64,000 bases of DNA from Bubalus kerabau (Eukaryota; Chordata; Mammalia; Artiodactyla; Bovidae): assembly GCF_029407905.1 (NCBI RefSeq), contig NC_073627.1, positions 159,345,697 to 159,409,696 on the forward strand, in the 5' to 3' direction. A model generated the notes under the pieces. The model was not told where the DNA came from. It saw nothing but the letters and a program-made list of their open reading frames with translations, and searched no databases. This document shows, in pieces, positions 21,096 to 32,012 of the stretch; position 1 is the stretch's first letter, and every line of letters starts with the position of its first letter. The translations under genes were made by a program, and so were the position numbers.

Positions 21096-21782
21096 TTAGT
21101 AAATGGGTCTAGTAGTTCAAACTATCATATATAGAATGGATAAGCAAAAGTGTCCTACTGTATAGCTCAGAAGGAACTGGACTGCCACTTCCTCCTGAAA
21201 AGGGGTATAGTGGACTTTTATTTCATGTCCTTTTCTCTCTCACTCTTGAAAGATTGAATTTGTGCTAAGAGGAGGAGGTAAGAGTAGGTAAGGGTCTTAC
21301 TCTTCCACTTCTATTGAGGCAGTCTAGTATTAGCTTCTTTGAGTTTACCAGAGGTTTAAAGTCAACATGATCTACATTGGGTGATGGATTCTTTAGCATC
21401 CTCTCCATCTTTCACTCACCATGAAGTGTAATCATCGCCTCCAGTTTATTGCCTGAGGTACTTTTTCAGTCCCTAGACACTGGCAGTTCACCTCAAGATT
21501 CTTGCTTCAGAGGCAGCCTGATGTTTCTAAAGGATTCTACTGGACACTGTCTAAGACATTCAGTATAATTCTCTCCCTTACATGGCTTAGATCTGGCCAA
21601 TGAGAAACACCCATGCCTCCTTTGCCCCAGTGAACTCTTGACTGTCAAGTATTCCCCATTATAGACTTAAGTCCACATATAGATTTAAGTATTCCCTTGC
21701 TGTAGGCTAACCAGATACAGTCACTCTAGATTTCTCAGACTCAGATCAGAAGTCAATTCTTTTAGACCCTCATAATTCTTTG
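21096..21782. other. Unassigned non-coding DNA
   Basis: No recognised repeat or coding signal. Confidence 0.5.
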
Positions 21783-21892
21783 TTGTTGTTCAGTTGCTCA
21801 GTCATGTCTGACTCTTTGAGGCACCATGGATTGCAGCACACCAGGCTTCCCTATCCTTCACCATCTCCTGGAGCTTGCTCAAACTCCACCCC
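21783..21892 (-). mobile_element. BovB 3'-terminal fragment
   Basis: 'gttgttcagttgctcagtca' followed by 'ccttcaccatctcctggagc' and 'ttgctcaaactcc': antisense of the last ~110 bp of BovB, moderately diverged. Confidence 0.85.
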
Positions 21893-22796
21893 ATGTTTCA
21901 ACATAAACATTTGTCTTAAAGTGATCTTTTCAAACACCTTTTCTCAGGTTTTGTGGTAAGAGGGAAGCACTTTCTGTCTTAGTCTGTAGGCATTCTTTGT
22001 ACCCTGGCAGTCCTTTAAAAAGTCCCCTCTCAGCTTCTCTATGTATTTCATAAGTTAGTTATGTAGCTTATGGTGACTTCTTAAGTCTTCCCAAACTAGT
22101 TTTTCAGAATCTTCATTATTATTCCTGATTTGTTGACCATGTACCTAAGTTTGGAATTCTGAGAGAAGTTGGTACATTCTTTCTTGGAGGCATAAGTAAA
22201 ACTGAGATTGAGTCATATTTTAACATCCAATTAAATTACTATTACAGAGACCTAAATTGAAAAAGACAACCATGTTTAATTTATTTTAAAACTATGACTA
22301 ATTCATAGATACACAAGAACTGATCATTATATTATAACTTACTCTTCTGCCCAGCAGCTGCAACTTCTTAAAACTGACTGTAATTTCAGAAAATTTAAAA
22401 TGTGAAAATTTATAGACTTAAGGATTGAGAAAATATGGCCATTTCAATTTTTATTATGCTCCAGTTAGATAATGCAACCTGAACAATTACTCATTTGGAA
22501 TTTACTGAGATTTTCTATGTATTCTTTTGCCATAATTTTCATGTTGTGGCATATATAGTAAATTCCAATGATTGTATGCCACATAAAGATTAACAGCGAT
22601 GGGGCTATTCACCAACCTGCAGAGCAGTCTGAGGGAATCAATATTTGAACCCATCTGTAACCTTTCTGAAGGGCTGGCAAGCCCTGTTTTCATGAGTGAT
22701 CAATTCCTGGAGACAGTATAGTGTGTTCTGGGTTGTATTTTGATAGTAGCATTAGATTATTTAGGAAAATTTTTCTACTTTTAAGTATGATTATAA
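21893..22796. other. Unassigned non-coding DNA
   Basis: About 0.9 kb with no recognised element. Confidence 0.5.
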
Positions 22797-23205
22797 TAGT
22801 CTGCTCAGGCTGCCATAGCAAAATTGGGTACTGATTGTGTGACTTGAAGAACAAAAATTTATTTTTTCATAGTACTGGAGGCTAGAGGTCCAAGGCCAAG
22901 TTATCTGCAGATTTCAGTTCTCCTGAGGCCTATCTCTTTGGCTTGCAAATAACTGTTTTCTCACTGTGCCCTCACATGACCTTGCCTCTCTGTGAGCACA
23001 TTCTTGTCTCTTGGTGTGTCCAAATTTCCTCTTTTCATAGGGACATCTATAAATTTGGACTAGGGCCCATTTTAACTTGGCTTTATTTCAGCTTAGTCAT
23101 CTCTATAAAGGCCCTATCCTCAAATACAGTCACATTCTGTGGCGCTGTGGGTTCGGACCACAATGTATACATTTTGAGGGGCATAATTCAACTCCAAACA
23201 ATGGG
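22797..23205 (-). mobile_element. MLT1-type (ERVL-MaLR) solitary LTR, minus strand
   Basis: Antisense landmarks of MLT1 LTRs: 'ctgctcaggctgccatagca' at the LTR 3' end, 'acaaaaatttattttttcat' (polyadenylation region), 'tactggaggctagaggtcca', 'cactgtgccctcacatgacc', 'aaatacagtcacattctg' and 'aattcaactcc' near the LTR 5' end. No internal retroviral coding sequence flanks it, so it is a solo LTR. It is ancient (shared among placental mammals) and heavily mutated. Confidence 0.8.
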
Positions 23206-23875
23206 GGAGAATATTTAGAGGATATAAAGTTGTCATTTGCTGTTATTTCCTATTCATTATCAGTAGAAGATCATTTTCCTTCTGATAACAAGATTATTGT
23301 CTCCTGGGAGGAACCATTCTAGGCTTAATTGGATGATTACTTCACCTCTATAAGACGATGCACACATCCAATATCTGGCCCATCAGAATACCAAATAGCC
23401 CAGGGTACACTGATTTTCTCTATATAGACACATTATTCAAGCTAAAATAGTATGCAAGTCATTGTAACTCAGCCAAAATCTTTATGAAAGACTTTTAATT
23501 TAGAGAGAGTAGGTCAGGTTAGACTACATCATGGCAACCACCAAACACAAAACAGTATTAATATAACACTATCAAAATTTACTTTGTATTGGGCTAAACA
23601 TTCAGAAAGAAGTGAGAAACTCTTTTAAATCAAGTTTTCTATGTTATTATCCAGCTATCCAAGTTGTTTTTTCCTCAACAAGAGACCATCATTTTCCCAT
23701 AACAAGGGAAATAAAAACTAAAAGGTTTGCACTGGCTTTTACATGCTTTAAACTGGACTCATCACTTCTCTTCATAGTACATTAGCCAGAATTAGTCATA
23801 TGGCCCCATCCAACTGCAAGAGGCTAGGAGATTTGGGGGAAACATGCCTTTTTGATAAAGAGTAAAGATTTGTTT
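23206..23875. other. Unassigned non-coding DNA
   Basis: No recognised repeat or coding signal. Confidence 0.5.
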
Positions 23876-24297
23876 GGGCTTCCCAGGTGGCACTAGTGGT
23901 AGAGAAAGTGAAAGTGTGAGTTGCTCAGTCTTGTCCGACTCTTTGTGACCCCATGGACTATAGTCTACCAGTTTCCTCTGTCCATGGAATTCTCCAGGCA
24001 AGAACACTGGAGTGGGTAGCCATTCTCTTCTCCAGGGAATATTCCTGACTCAGGGATCAAACCCAGGTCTCCTGCATTGCAGGCAGATTCTTTACCGTCT
24101 GAGTCACCAAGAAAGCCCCTGCCAATGCAGAAGATGGAAGAGATGAGAGTTTGATTCCTGGGCTCAGAAGATCCCTAGGAGTAGAAAATGGCACACTGTT
24201 CCAGTATTTTTGCCTGAAAAATTCCAGGGACAGAGGAACCTGACAGGCTACAGGCCATGGGGTTGCAAAAAGTCATACACAACAGAGCAACTGGGCA
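23876..24297 (+). mobile_element. Bov-tA (outer, plus) split by a second Bov-tA
   Basis: The outer SINE starts 'gggcttcccaggtggcacta' at 23876, is cut at about 23904 within its tRNA-like head, and resumes at about 24119 ('ctgccaatgcagaagatgg') to end near 24294. Removing the insert restores a complete Bov-tA. Confidence 0.9.
23905..24118 (-). mobile_element. Bov-tA (inner, minus) inserted in a Bov-tA
   Basis: Antisense Bov-tA: 'gaaagtgaaagtgtgagttg' tail side, 'ctccaggcaagaacactgg', then the head 'ggtctcctgcattgcaggc' and 'gtcaccaagaaagcccc'. It is younger than its host SINE. Confidence 0.9.
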
Positions 24298-25190
24298 AGG
24301 AGGAAAGATTTATTCTGTTAAGTTTAAGAATAACCTAAATAGGACTTATTGTCCCCTGATTATGTGAAGGAAGTCATATACTCTGAGAAACAGATCATAA
24401 TAACACATCACACTCAACACTGGTTCTAACTACTCTTATTCCAATTTAGAAACAATTTCATTTGAAAGATGCACATTTTGAGTGTTCATGTATTGATGTT
24501 AATTAATAAGAAAGTATTCTGTTTACTGTTTTATTTATAAACCCAAATACATACCTTACAACTAAGTCAAGTAGTATATCTTCTGTAGAGTCCTGACTCA
24601 CATCTTGCCCCAAGCTATATTGTACATGTTTCTATTACATTTCCAACGTCCCTATCATAGCACATACTTCTCTATATAGTAGGCATGAGCACTAGCTTCA
24701 ATACTTCTCTCCACCCTTTTGTCCTTGAGGACTATGACTATGTTTATTATTCATAGAAACTTCAGAAGCAATCACAGATCTGACTCACAATAGCCTCTCA
24801 AAATGAGTTGAAGGTTTTTGACATATATCTTTATTTAGTAATGGTTCTTCTTTACAATTAAAAGGGAATAACTTTCTATGAACCTAGTTATAATATTTTA
24901 TAAGAAAAACACTAATAAAAATTTAACAAAATGTATAAGCAGGAAATTAGCAAGAAGAAAAACAGTTGCATAATAATATATAAGTTGCTCCGTATTGCTA
25001 TTACATAAATACAAAATGGGATCTATACTTAATTAATGATGAAGTAAAATATTATAATTTACATAGTAATATTTATCTTAAAAACATGATAATTGAGTTT
25101 TCAAGAATTCTAGAAACTGACAAACTAATAAACTGTTTCCATAACTATATAACTTGGAGTTGTTTATCTGAAAATATTTATAAACTTCCC
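24298..25190. other. Unassigned non-coding DNA
   Basis: AT-rich, no recognised element. Confidence 0.5.
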
Positions 25191-25640
25191 TGCAAATATA
25201 TGTTTTTTAATAAAAAAATTGCTCTTATGAAATGTATCTTAAGAAAATGAGATATGTCAGCAAGGATAAATGTGCAAAGATTTACTTAGCACAAATATTT
25301 ACAGTATTAAAAGATTAAAAGCAATCCAAATGCCTCTGGCAAAAGTATTGCTATTGGACCATACTCAGCCATTAATATCTGGGTTGTAAAAGAATATTTA
25401 TTGATATTCCAAACCCAATATGTAAAAAAGCCAGTTGATAAACTCTTTGAAATTTCTGCAGAGCATTATACATATGTATGTGTATGTGCATATATATGAC
25501 ATTCTCTTTGTGTAGTAAGAAGTAATATGCTTTCTATTTTCTGTTGTTTTGATGGTTTATTTCTATTTTGCCCTTTGTACTCTTTTTGAATTTTAATATT
25601 TGCTTTAGAGAATTAATGTCACTTTAAGTAGGGAGTAATA
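25191..25640 (+). mobile_element. Possible ancient L1 (L1MC/L1ME-like) 3' end
   Basis: The order of weakly conserved landmarks ('cagcaaggataaatgtgcaa', 'gatttacttagcaca', 'caatccaaatgcctctggc', 'cagccattaatatctgggtt', then a T-rich 3' UTR-like stretch) follows an old L1 3' end. Divergence is very high, so the assignment is tentative. Confidence 0.45.
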
Positions 25641-26937
25641 ATGAATGGTATCAATAAGAAATATTAAAGGGAAGAAATAATGGAAATTTAAAGCATGACT
25701 ATCAATAAAATATCTTGAAAAAATAATCTGGTGGTTTTACTGACCGTAGCTATTCTGCCCTTACCCTTATCTCTGGGTATTCTCTTTTAGCACTGTACTT
25801 TTTGCCCATGAACTTCACATTTGCAATGGGCTTTCACCCCTACAATTTGCTTTTTTCTTTCTTCTATAAGAACACACTGAGATCATAGATTCTTATCCTA
25901 CTAGACCTTACTATGCCTCTGGACTTAATCTTTTCCCCTGACTACCCCTATCTTAGGATATAAATAGTAAACCATTCAGAGCTCACCCCATTCTCCATCA
26001 CTCACTCTCTCTACACCACCACCACCACCAGTATCCACTTTCACTCTACAGTCAATTTCAATCCTGATGAAGTAAACTTCAAAGAATTCCTTCTAGTTGG
26101 TCTCTTCTCTCTCAAGCAGACATCGACCACTCAGGCTTGCTCATTTCAGCCTCATCAAAGAAGGCAGATATCTATTCCAAGCAGAGTTTGAACATCAGGA
26201 AGGAGTTGGTGGGGATAGTTTAGGTGTTTCTACTATGGTCAGTGCATCCTGGGAAATAGGTGAGGGCCAATACCCTGGGTTTCCTTAACAGCAGTTGAGA
26301 GACTTGGTAGTAACCAGTAAGTTGGGAAATTGGAGGTAAATGGACATTTATATGGGCTGGGGGCTTCAGAAAGGATTGCTGCATAGCCCTAAGCATGCTG
26401 ATTGCCCAAGATACAGAACAGCCATGCTTCAGAGAGCAGCTTCCTGATAACATAAATCTTCATTTGGACACAGAGCTCCAGTTCAGGTGCAGCCTCAGGC
26501 CCCTTCACTGCATTGCACCTGGCCTCCAAATGGCTTCTTGGTTCTCTAAGTCTCATCTCCATAGTAGACTCATTGGAGACCCAGAAGCTTTCCAGGTGTT
26601 GAGTGGCAATAGAGAAGCCAGAGAGCAACCTATGCCAGTGGGATACCTAAACTTTCCCCTCTGATGAGGAAGTAAAAGAATGTAGTACCAATGGCTGAGA
26701 AAGAGAATGCTAGTTTCTCCAGTGGCAGAGCATGGTCTCATATTAGCACAGTCACTTTCTTTGTTCACTGTTTGCAAGATCCTTTTGTTTTCAACCTGTT
26801 TTGTCACTGAATTTAAAACATACTTCCTATATAGAACATGTTGGTGTAACTTTATGAAAGAATATTCATTCTGTCAATCTCTGTCTTTTATTGGAATTTT
26901 TAAATGTCTAATTGACTTACTAATCCATAATTGTCAT
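25641..26937. other. Unassigned DNA, less AT-rich around 26.1-26.7 kb
   Basis: No recognised repeat. 26097-26664 holds several 60-90-codon frames on both strands, none resembling a known protein. A short (ACC)n run lies at 26013-26030. A host exon cannot be excluded, but no splice-site or codon-usage argument supports one. Confidence 0.45.
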
Positions 26938-27134
26938 CTAAGATGGCAGAGTAGAAGGACATGTGCTCATCTTCTGCGAGAACACCAAATTTGCAGCTAG
27001 TTGCTGAACAACGATCGACAGGAGGATGCTGGAACCCACCAAAAAAAGATATGTCTCTTCAAAGGAAAAGGAGAAGGTGCAACAAGATGGGTAGGAGGGG
27101 TGCAGTCATGTTAAAATCAAATCCCATACCTGCC

Positions 27135-27800
27135 AGAGACTCTTGGCAGGCACAACCAAACCTTGCACATACCAGGACCCAGGGAAAGAAGCTATGGCCC
27201 CACAAGAGACTGAGGCAGACCTGCCTGTAAGTGTTTGAAGGTTTCCTGTGAAGGTGTGGGTCAGCAGTAGCCTGCCATGGGGACAGGGGCACCGGCAGCA
27301 GCAGTCCAGGGAGGCATGGCATGTGACATAGGTCCCCTTGGAGGAGGCTGCCATTAGCCCTACAATAGCGCAGCCAGGTGGGTGACCCACAAACTGGAGA
27401 ACAATTATACCAAGGGAGCTTGGATTTTTGTGAAGTTTCTAGGCCCCACATCAGACTTCCTAATTTGAGGATCTGCAAAGGAACTGGGAACCCCCAGGAA
27501 ATCTGATATTGAAGGTCAGTGGGATTTGATTATACAACTTCCACAGGACTGTTGAGACAGAGATTCTTGGATGGCACAAACAAAACTTTGTGTGCACAAC
27601 GACTAGGATAAAACAGCAGTGCCTCCAAAAGAGACTGAGCCAGATTTGCCTGTGAGTGTTTGGGAGTCTTCTGCGGAGGCATGGGTCGACAGTGGCCTGC
27701 CACATGGTCAGGGGCACTGGCAGCAGTAGTCCTGAGAGGCGTGGCATGTTGGCATAAAGCCTCATGGAGGAGGTCACCATCAGCACAACCACAGAGGCTG
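27135..27800 (+). repeat. Duplicated block in the BovB leader
   Basis: Two related ~240-bp blocks at about 27135-27375 and 27555-27800 (period ~420 bp). Each has 'gagactcttgg'/'gagattcttgg', a 'ggcacaa(c/a)caaa' motif, 'agagactgag(g/c)cagac/t', 'gtgggtc(a/g)(g/a)cagt', 'cagcag(c/t)agtcc' and 'ggaggaggctgcc'/'ggaggaggtcacc'. The same two-block plan is visible in the inverted BovB at 7.8-8.45 kb and at 46.47-46.89 kb, so it is a subfamily trait. Confidence 0.8.
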
Positions 27801-28298
27801 AAGCCCTACCATAGAGACTGTAGACTCCAGGACTGGGTCACCTCAGGCCAAACTATAGGGAGGGAGCACAGACCCAGCAGAAAATTGGATTAAAGACTTA
27901 TTGAACATGGCCCTGCCCACCAGAGCAAGGCCCAGTTTTCTCCACAGCCAGTCCCTCCCATCAGAAAGCTTTCATAAGCCTCTTATCCCCATCCAACAGA
28001 GGGCAGACAGAAGAGGCAAGAACTTAAATCCCATGGCCTCCAGAACAAAAACCACAACCATAGAAAACTAAACCAAATGATCACATGGATCACAGCCTTG
28101 TGTAACTCAATGAAACTATGAGCCATGCCATGTAGGGTCACCCAAGACAGACAGGTCATTGTGGAGAGTTTTGAAAATATGTGGTTCACTGGAGAAGGAA
28201 ATAGCAAACCACTTCAGTATTATTGTCTTGAGAACCCCATGAACAGTATGAAAGGCAAAAAGATATGAAACTGAAAGACGAGCCTAGCTAGTTGGTAG

Positions 28299-28831
28299 GT
28301 GTCAAATATGTTAATAGAGAAGAGCAGAGAAATATTTCCAGAAGCAATGAAGGGGCAGAGCCAAAGTAGAAACAATGCCCAGTTGTGGATGTCTCTGATG
28401 GTGAAAGTAAAGTCTGAAATTGTAAAAAAACAATATTGTATAGGAGCCTGGAATATTAGGTCCATGAATCAAAGTAAATTGGATATGGTCAAACAGGAGA
28501 TGGCAAGAGTGAACATCAACAATTTAGGAATCAGTAAACTAAAATGGATGGGAAGGAAAGATTTAATTCAGATGACCATTTTATCTACTACTATGGGCAA
28601 GAATCCCTTAGAAGAAATGGAGTAGCCTTCATAGTCAACAAGAGTCTGAAATACAGTACTTGGGGCAATCTCAAAAATTACAGAATGACTTCCATTTATT
28701 TCCAAGGCAAAGCATTCACCATCACAGTAATCCAAGTCTATGGCCTGACCATTAATGCTGAAGAAGCTGAAGTTGAATTGTTCTTTGAAGACCTAGAACT
28801 AACACCCAAAAAGATGTCCTTTTCATCATAG
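28299..28831 (+). pseudogene. BovB endonuclease-domain fragments (two frames)
   Basis: The frame at 28299-28625 has 'YCIGAWNIRSMNQSKLDMVK' (N-terminal strand of the APE-like endonuclease with its conserved Asn) and 'NNLGISKLKW', where the expected Glu of 'ISELKW' is Lys. A frameshift near 28550 passes the coding to 28544-28831 ('DDHFIYYYGQESLRRNGVAF', 'FTITVIQVYGLT'). The lost glutamate and the frameshift both make the nuclease inactive. Confidence 0.8.
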
Positions 28832-29484
28832 GGGATTAGAATGCAAAAGTAGAAAGTCAAGAAATACCTGGAATAACAGGCAAGTTTGGCTTTGGAATAC
28901 AAAATGAATCAGGGCAAAGGCTAACAGAGTTTTGCCAAGAGAGCACACTGGTCATTGAAAACACCTTCTTCCAACAATAAAAAAATGGCTCTACAATTGG
29001 ACATCACCAGATGGTCAATATTGAAATAAGATTGATTATTTCTTTGCAGCCCAAGATGGAAAAGCTCAGTATAGTCAGCAAAAACAAGACTTGGAGCTGA
29101 CCTTGGCTCAGATCATGAGCTCCTTGTTGCAAAACTCAGACTCAAATTGAAGAAGAGAAAATCAAAAGGTCATTCAAGTATGACTTAAATCAAATCTTAA
29201 AAGATACAGCAGAAATGACAAATCGATTCAAGGGATTAGATCTGACAAACAGAATGCCTGAAACTGTGGATGGAGGTTCATAACATTGTACCGGAGGCAG
29301 TGACCAAAACCATCCCCAAGAAAAGGAAATTCAAGAAGGCAAAATGGTTGTCTGAGGCCTTCAAATAGCTGAGACAAGAAGAGAAGTTAAAGGCAAAGAA
29401 GAAAGGAAATGATGTACCAACTGAATGCAGAGTTCCAAAGAATATCAAGGAGAGATAAGAAAGCCTTCTTAAGTGAACAATACC

Positions 29485-29509
29485 AATAAATAAATAAATA
29501 AATAAAAAT
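29485..29509 (+). repeat. (AATA)n microsatellite inside BovB
   Basis: 'aataaataaataaataaat'-type run replacing the BovB segment that normally reads 'gcaaagaaatagagg'. It appears to be a local expansion seeded by an A-rich stretch of the element. Confidence 0.9.
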
Positions 29510-29702
29510 AGTAGGAAACAACAGAATGAGAAAGACTAGAACTCTCTTCAAGAAACAGAGATACCAAGGGACCATTTCACACAAAGAGGGGCATAATAAA
29601 GGACAGAAACAGTAAGGACCTAAGAGAAGCAGAAGAGATTAAGAAGAGGTGGTATGACTACACAGAACTAAAGTTCTTAGTGATCTAGATAAACACGATG
29701 GT

Positions 29703-30038
29703 GTGATTACTCACCTGGAGCAAAACATCCTGGAGTGTGAAGTCAAGTGGGCCTTAGGAAGTATTATGATGAACAAAACTAGTGGAGGTGATGGAATTTC
29801 AACTGAGCTATTTAAAATTCTAAAAGAAGATGTTGTTAAAGTGCTGAACTCAATATACCAGCAAATTTGGAAAACTCAACAGTGGCCACAGGACTGGAAA
29901 AGGTCAGTTTTCATTCCAATCTCAAAGAAGGGCAATGCCAAAGAATGTTCAAGCTATCACACAATTGCACCCATTTCACATGCTAGCAAGATAATGCTCA
30001 AAATCCTTCAAACTAGGCTTCAGAAGCACGTGAACTGA
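29703..30038 (+). pseudogene. BovB RT N-terminal fragment
   Basis: A 111-codon frame with 'NKTSGGDGISTELFKILKED' (24-43), 'QQWPQDWKRSVFIPISKKGN' (63-82) and 'SHASKIMLKILQTRLQKHVN' (92-111). These are the RT fingers preceding motif A. The continuation (30185-30548) is shifted in frame and includes the mutated region of the active site. Confidence 0.85.
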
Positions 30039-31216
30039 GAATTTCCAGATGTTCAAGCTGAATTTAGAAAAAGCAGAGCAACTAGAGATCAAATTGATAA
30101 CATTTGTTGCATCACAGAAAAAGCAAGGGAATTCAAAAAAACATCTACTTCTGCTTCATTGGCTATGCTTAAGCCTTTGACTGTGTGGATCACAGCAAAT
30201 TGTGGAATGTTCTTAAGGAGGTGGGATTATCAGGCCACTTTACCTGTCTCCTGAGAAACCTGTATGTAGACAAGAAGCAACAGTTAGAACTGGACATGGA
30301 AAAACAGATGATTCAAAATTGGGAAAGGAGTATGTCAAGGCTGTATATTGTCACCCTGCTTATTTAATTTATATGCAGAGTACATCATGCAAAAAGCTGG
30401 GCTGGATAAACCCTTAGCTGGAATCAGGAGAGAGAAAGAAATATCAACAACCTCAGATATGCAGAGAATACTACTCTACTGGTATAAGTTAAGAGAAACT
30501 AAAGAGCCTCTTAATGAGGGTGAAGGAGGAGAGAAAAAGCTAGCATAAATTTCAACATTCAAAAACTAAGATCATGGCATCTAGTCCCATCACTTTATGG
30601 CAAATAGATGGGGAAAATATAGAAACAGTGTCAGATTTCATTTTCTTGGCCTCCAAAATCAATGCAGATTGTGACTGTAGCCACAAAATTAAAAGACACT
30701 TGCTCCTTGGAAGAATAGATCAATACTAGACAGTGTTTTAAAAAGCAGAGACATCACTTTGTTGACAAAGGTCCATATAGTCAAGGCTATGGTTTTTCCA
30801 GTAGTCATGCATGGTTGTAGGATCTGGATCATAAAGAAGCCTGAATGTTTAAGAATTGATGCTTTTGAACTGTGGTGTTGGAGAAAACTCTTGAGAGTCC
30901 CTTGGACAGAAAGGAGATCAAACCAGTCAATCCTAAAGGAAATCAACCCTGAATATTCATTGGAAGGATTGATGCTGAAGCTTCAATACTTCAGCCACCT
31001 GATGCAAAGAGCTGACTCATTGGAAAAGACCCTGATGCTGGAAAATATTGAGGACAGGAGGAAAAGGGGGTGACAGAGGATGAGATGGGCTGGTGGCATC
31101 ACTGACTCAATGGACATAAGTTTGAGCAAACCCAGGGAGACAGTGCTAGACAGAGAAGCCTGGTGTGCTGCCATGCATGGGTGTTGCAAAGAGTCGGTCC
31201 CAAATTAGCGACTGAA

Positions 31217-32012
31217 CACAGATTTCTACTCTCAAGAATTTGAAGGATTGTAATAGTACTACCATTTTCCTTATGGAATCTAAAATGAAACAACATAACT
31301 TTTCCCCTCAGGATCTTTGAATATACTCTCTGGATACCCTTAGGAATAGAATATGCATTGATAGAAAAAATAACTGGGATTGTTCTATATCATAAATTCT
31401 TCAAGTGTGCAATTGAATAACCCATCTGTTACCTATTCTGGTCATGTATTCCAGTTAGTTCAGTGTTAGGAAATTTTTTTAAGTAGGAGGTTGGCCAAGC
31501 ATCTGGTTTTTGATCCAATTGTTTGTGTCTCTCCAGAGCAGACAAGGAGCCATAGTACTTTAAGCAAGCACAACATTTCCCCTGAAGCTGCAATAGCCCA
31601 TGAGATGGGGCAGGCGGCTTTTGACAAAACTGAGACACATACGAATCCTTCTACTTGGTTTCCAAGACTGGTCCTTGTTAGCTTTTAACATGCCAGCTGA
31701 GTAGGCTCCTGCTACCTGCCCTTTACAATTCAAGCCCCATAGTTTGTACATCTCTTTTTCTTCTGCAGCTATGTTGTATGCCTCACTCTCAAAGAGTTCC
31801 ACTTTCAGATCTCTGGGAATCTTTTCTTTTTAAATATCTGTACTTGGTTTCCAGCCCCCCCACCTCCAAGCTCTTTTACAGGCAGTAAATTTTATTTTAC
31901 AAATTTAAAAATAAAAGTTAAAAAAATTATTTTATTTTACATCTTGTTTATTTTATTTTACAAAGATCTTGCTATCCAGGAGGTATTATCATAATTTTAC
32001 TGATCGTCATGC
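31217..32012. other. Unassigned DNA with overlapping minus-strand frames
   Basis: No transposable element recognised. Minus-strand frames at 31560-31802 (80 codons, 'ELFESEAYNIAAEEKEMYKL') and 31429-31638 (69 codons, with a 'CCACLKYYGSLSALERH' stretch) overlap in different frames. They could be a frameshifted old coding remnant, but no family is recognised. Confidence 0.35.

Larger units (their letters stand above)
26938..31216 (+). mobile_element. Near-complete BovB with a long L1-like leader
   Basis: The longest BovB here (~4.3 kb). 26938-28080 is a non-coding leader whose start ('aagatggcagagtagaagga') and middle ('gggtgacccacaaactggag', 'agggcagacagaagaggcaa') resemble the 5' UTR of cetartiodactyl L1. 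~28240-31080 spans endonuclease, RT and C-terminal regions. The 3' end lies near 31216. Frameshifts and stops are many: coding survives only as pieces (28299-28625, 28544-28831, 29703-30038, 30185-30367, 30759-31073). No convincing TSD was seen. Confidence 0.85.

Noticed and set aside
22943..23322. Two overlapping 80-91-codon plus frames
   Set aside because: They lie in the minus-strand MLT1 LTR and run into flanking DNA; LTRs do not encode protein here.
27059..27478. 139-codon minus frame, Leu/Cys/Pro-rich, signal-peptide-like
   Set aside because: Antisense of the BovB/L1-like leader repeat; the neighbouring duplicated block gives a related frame, as expected of repeated DNA rather than a gene.
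26938..31216. Full-length active BovB
   Set aside because: Multiple frameshifts and stops, a Lys in place of the conserved endonuclease Glu, and no TSD found; it cannot be autonomous.
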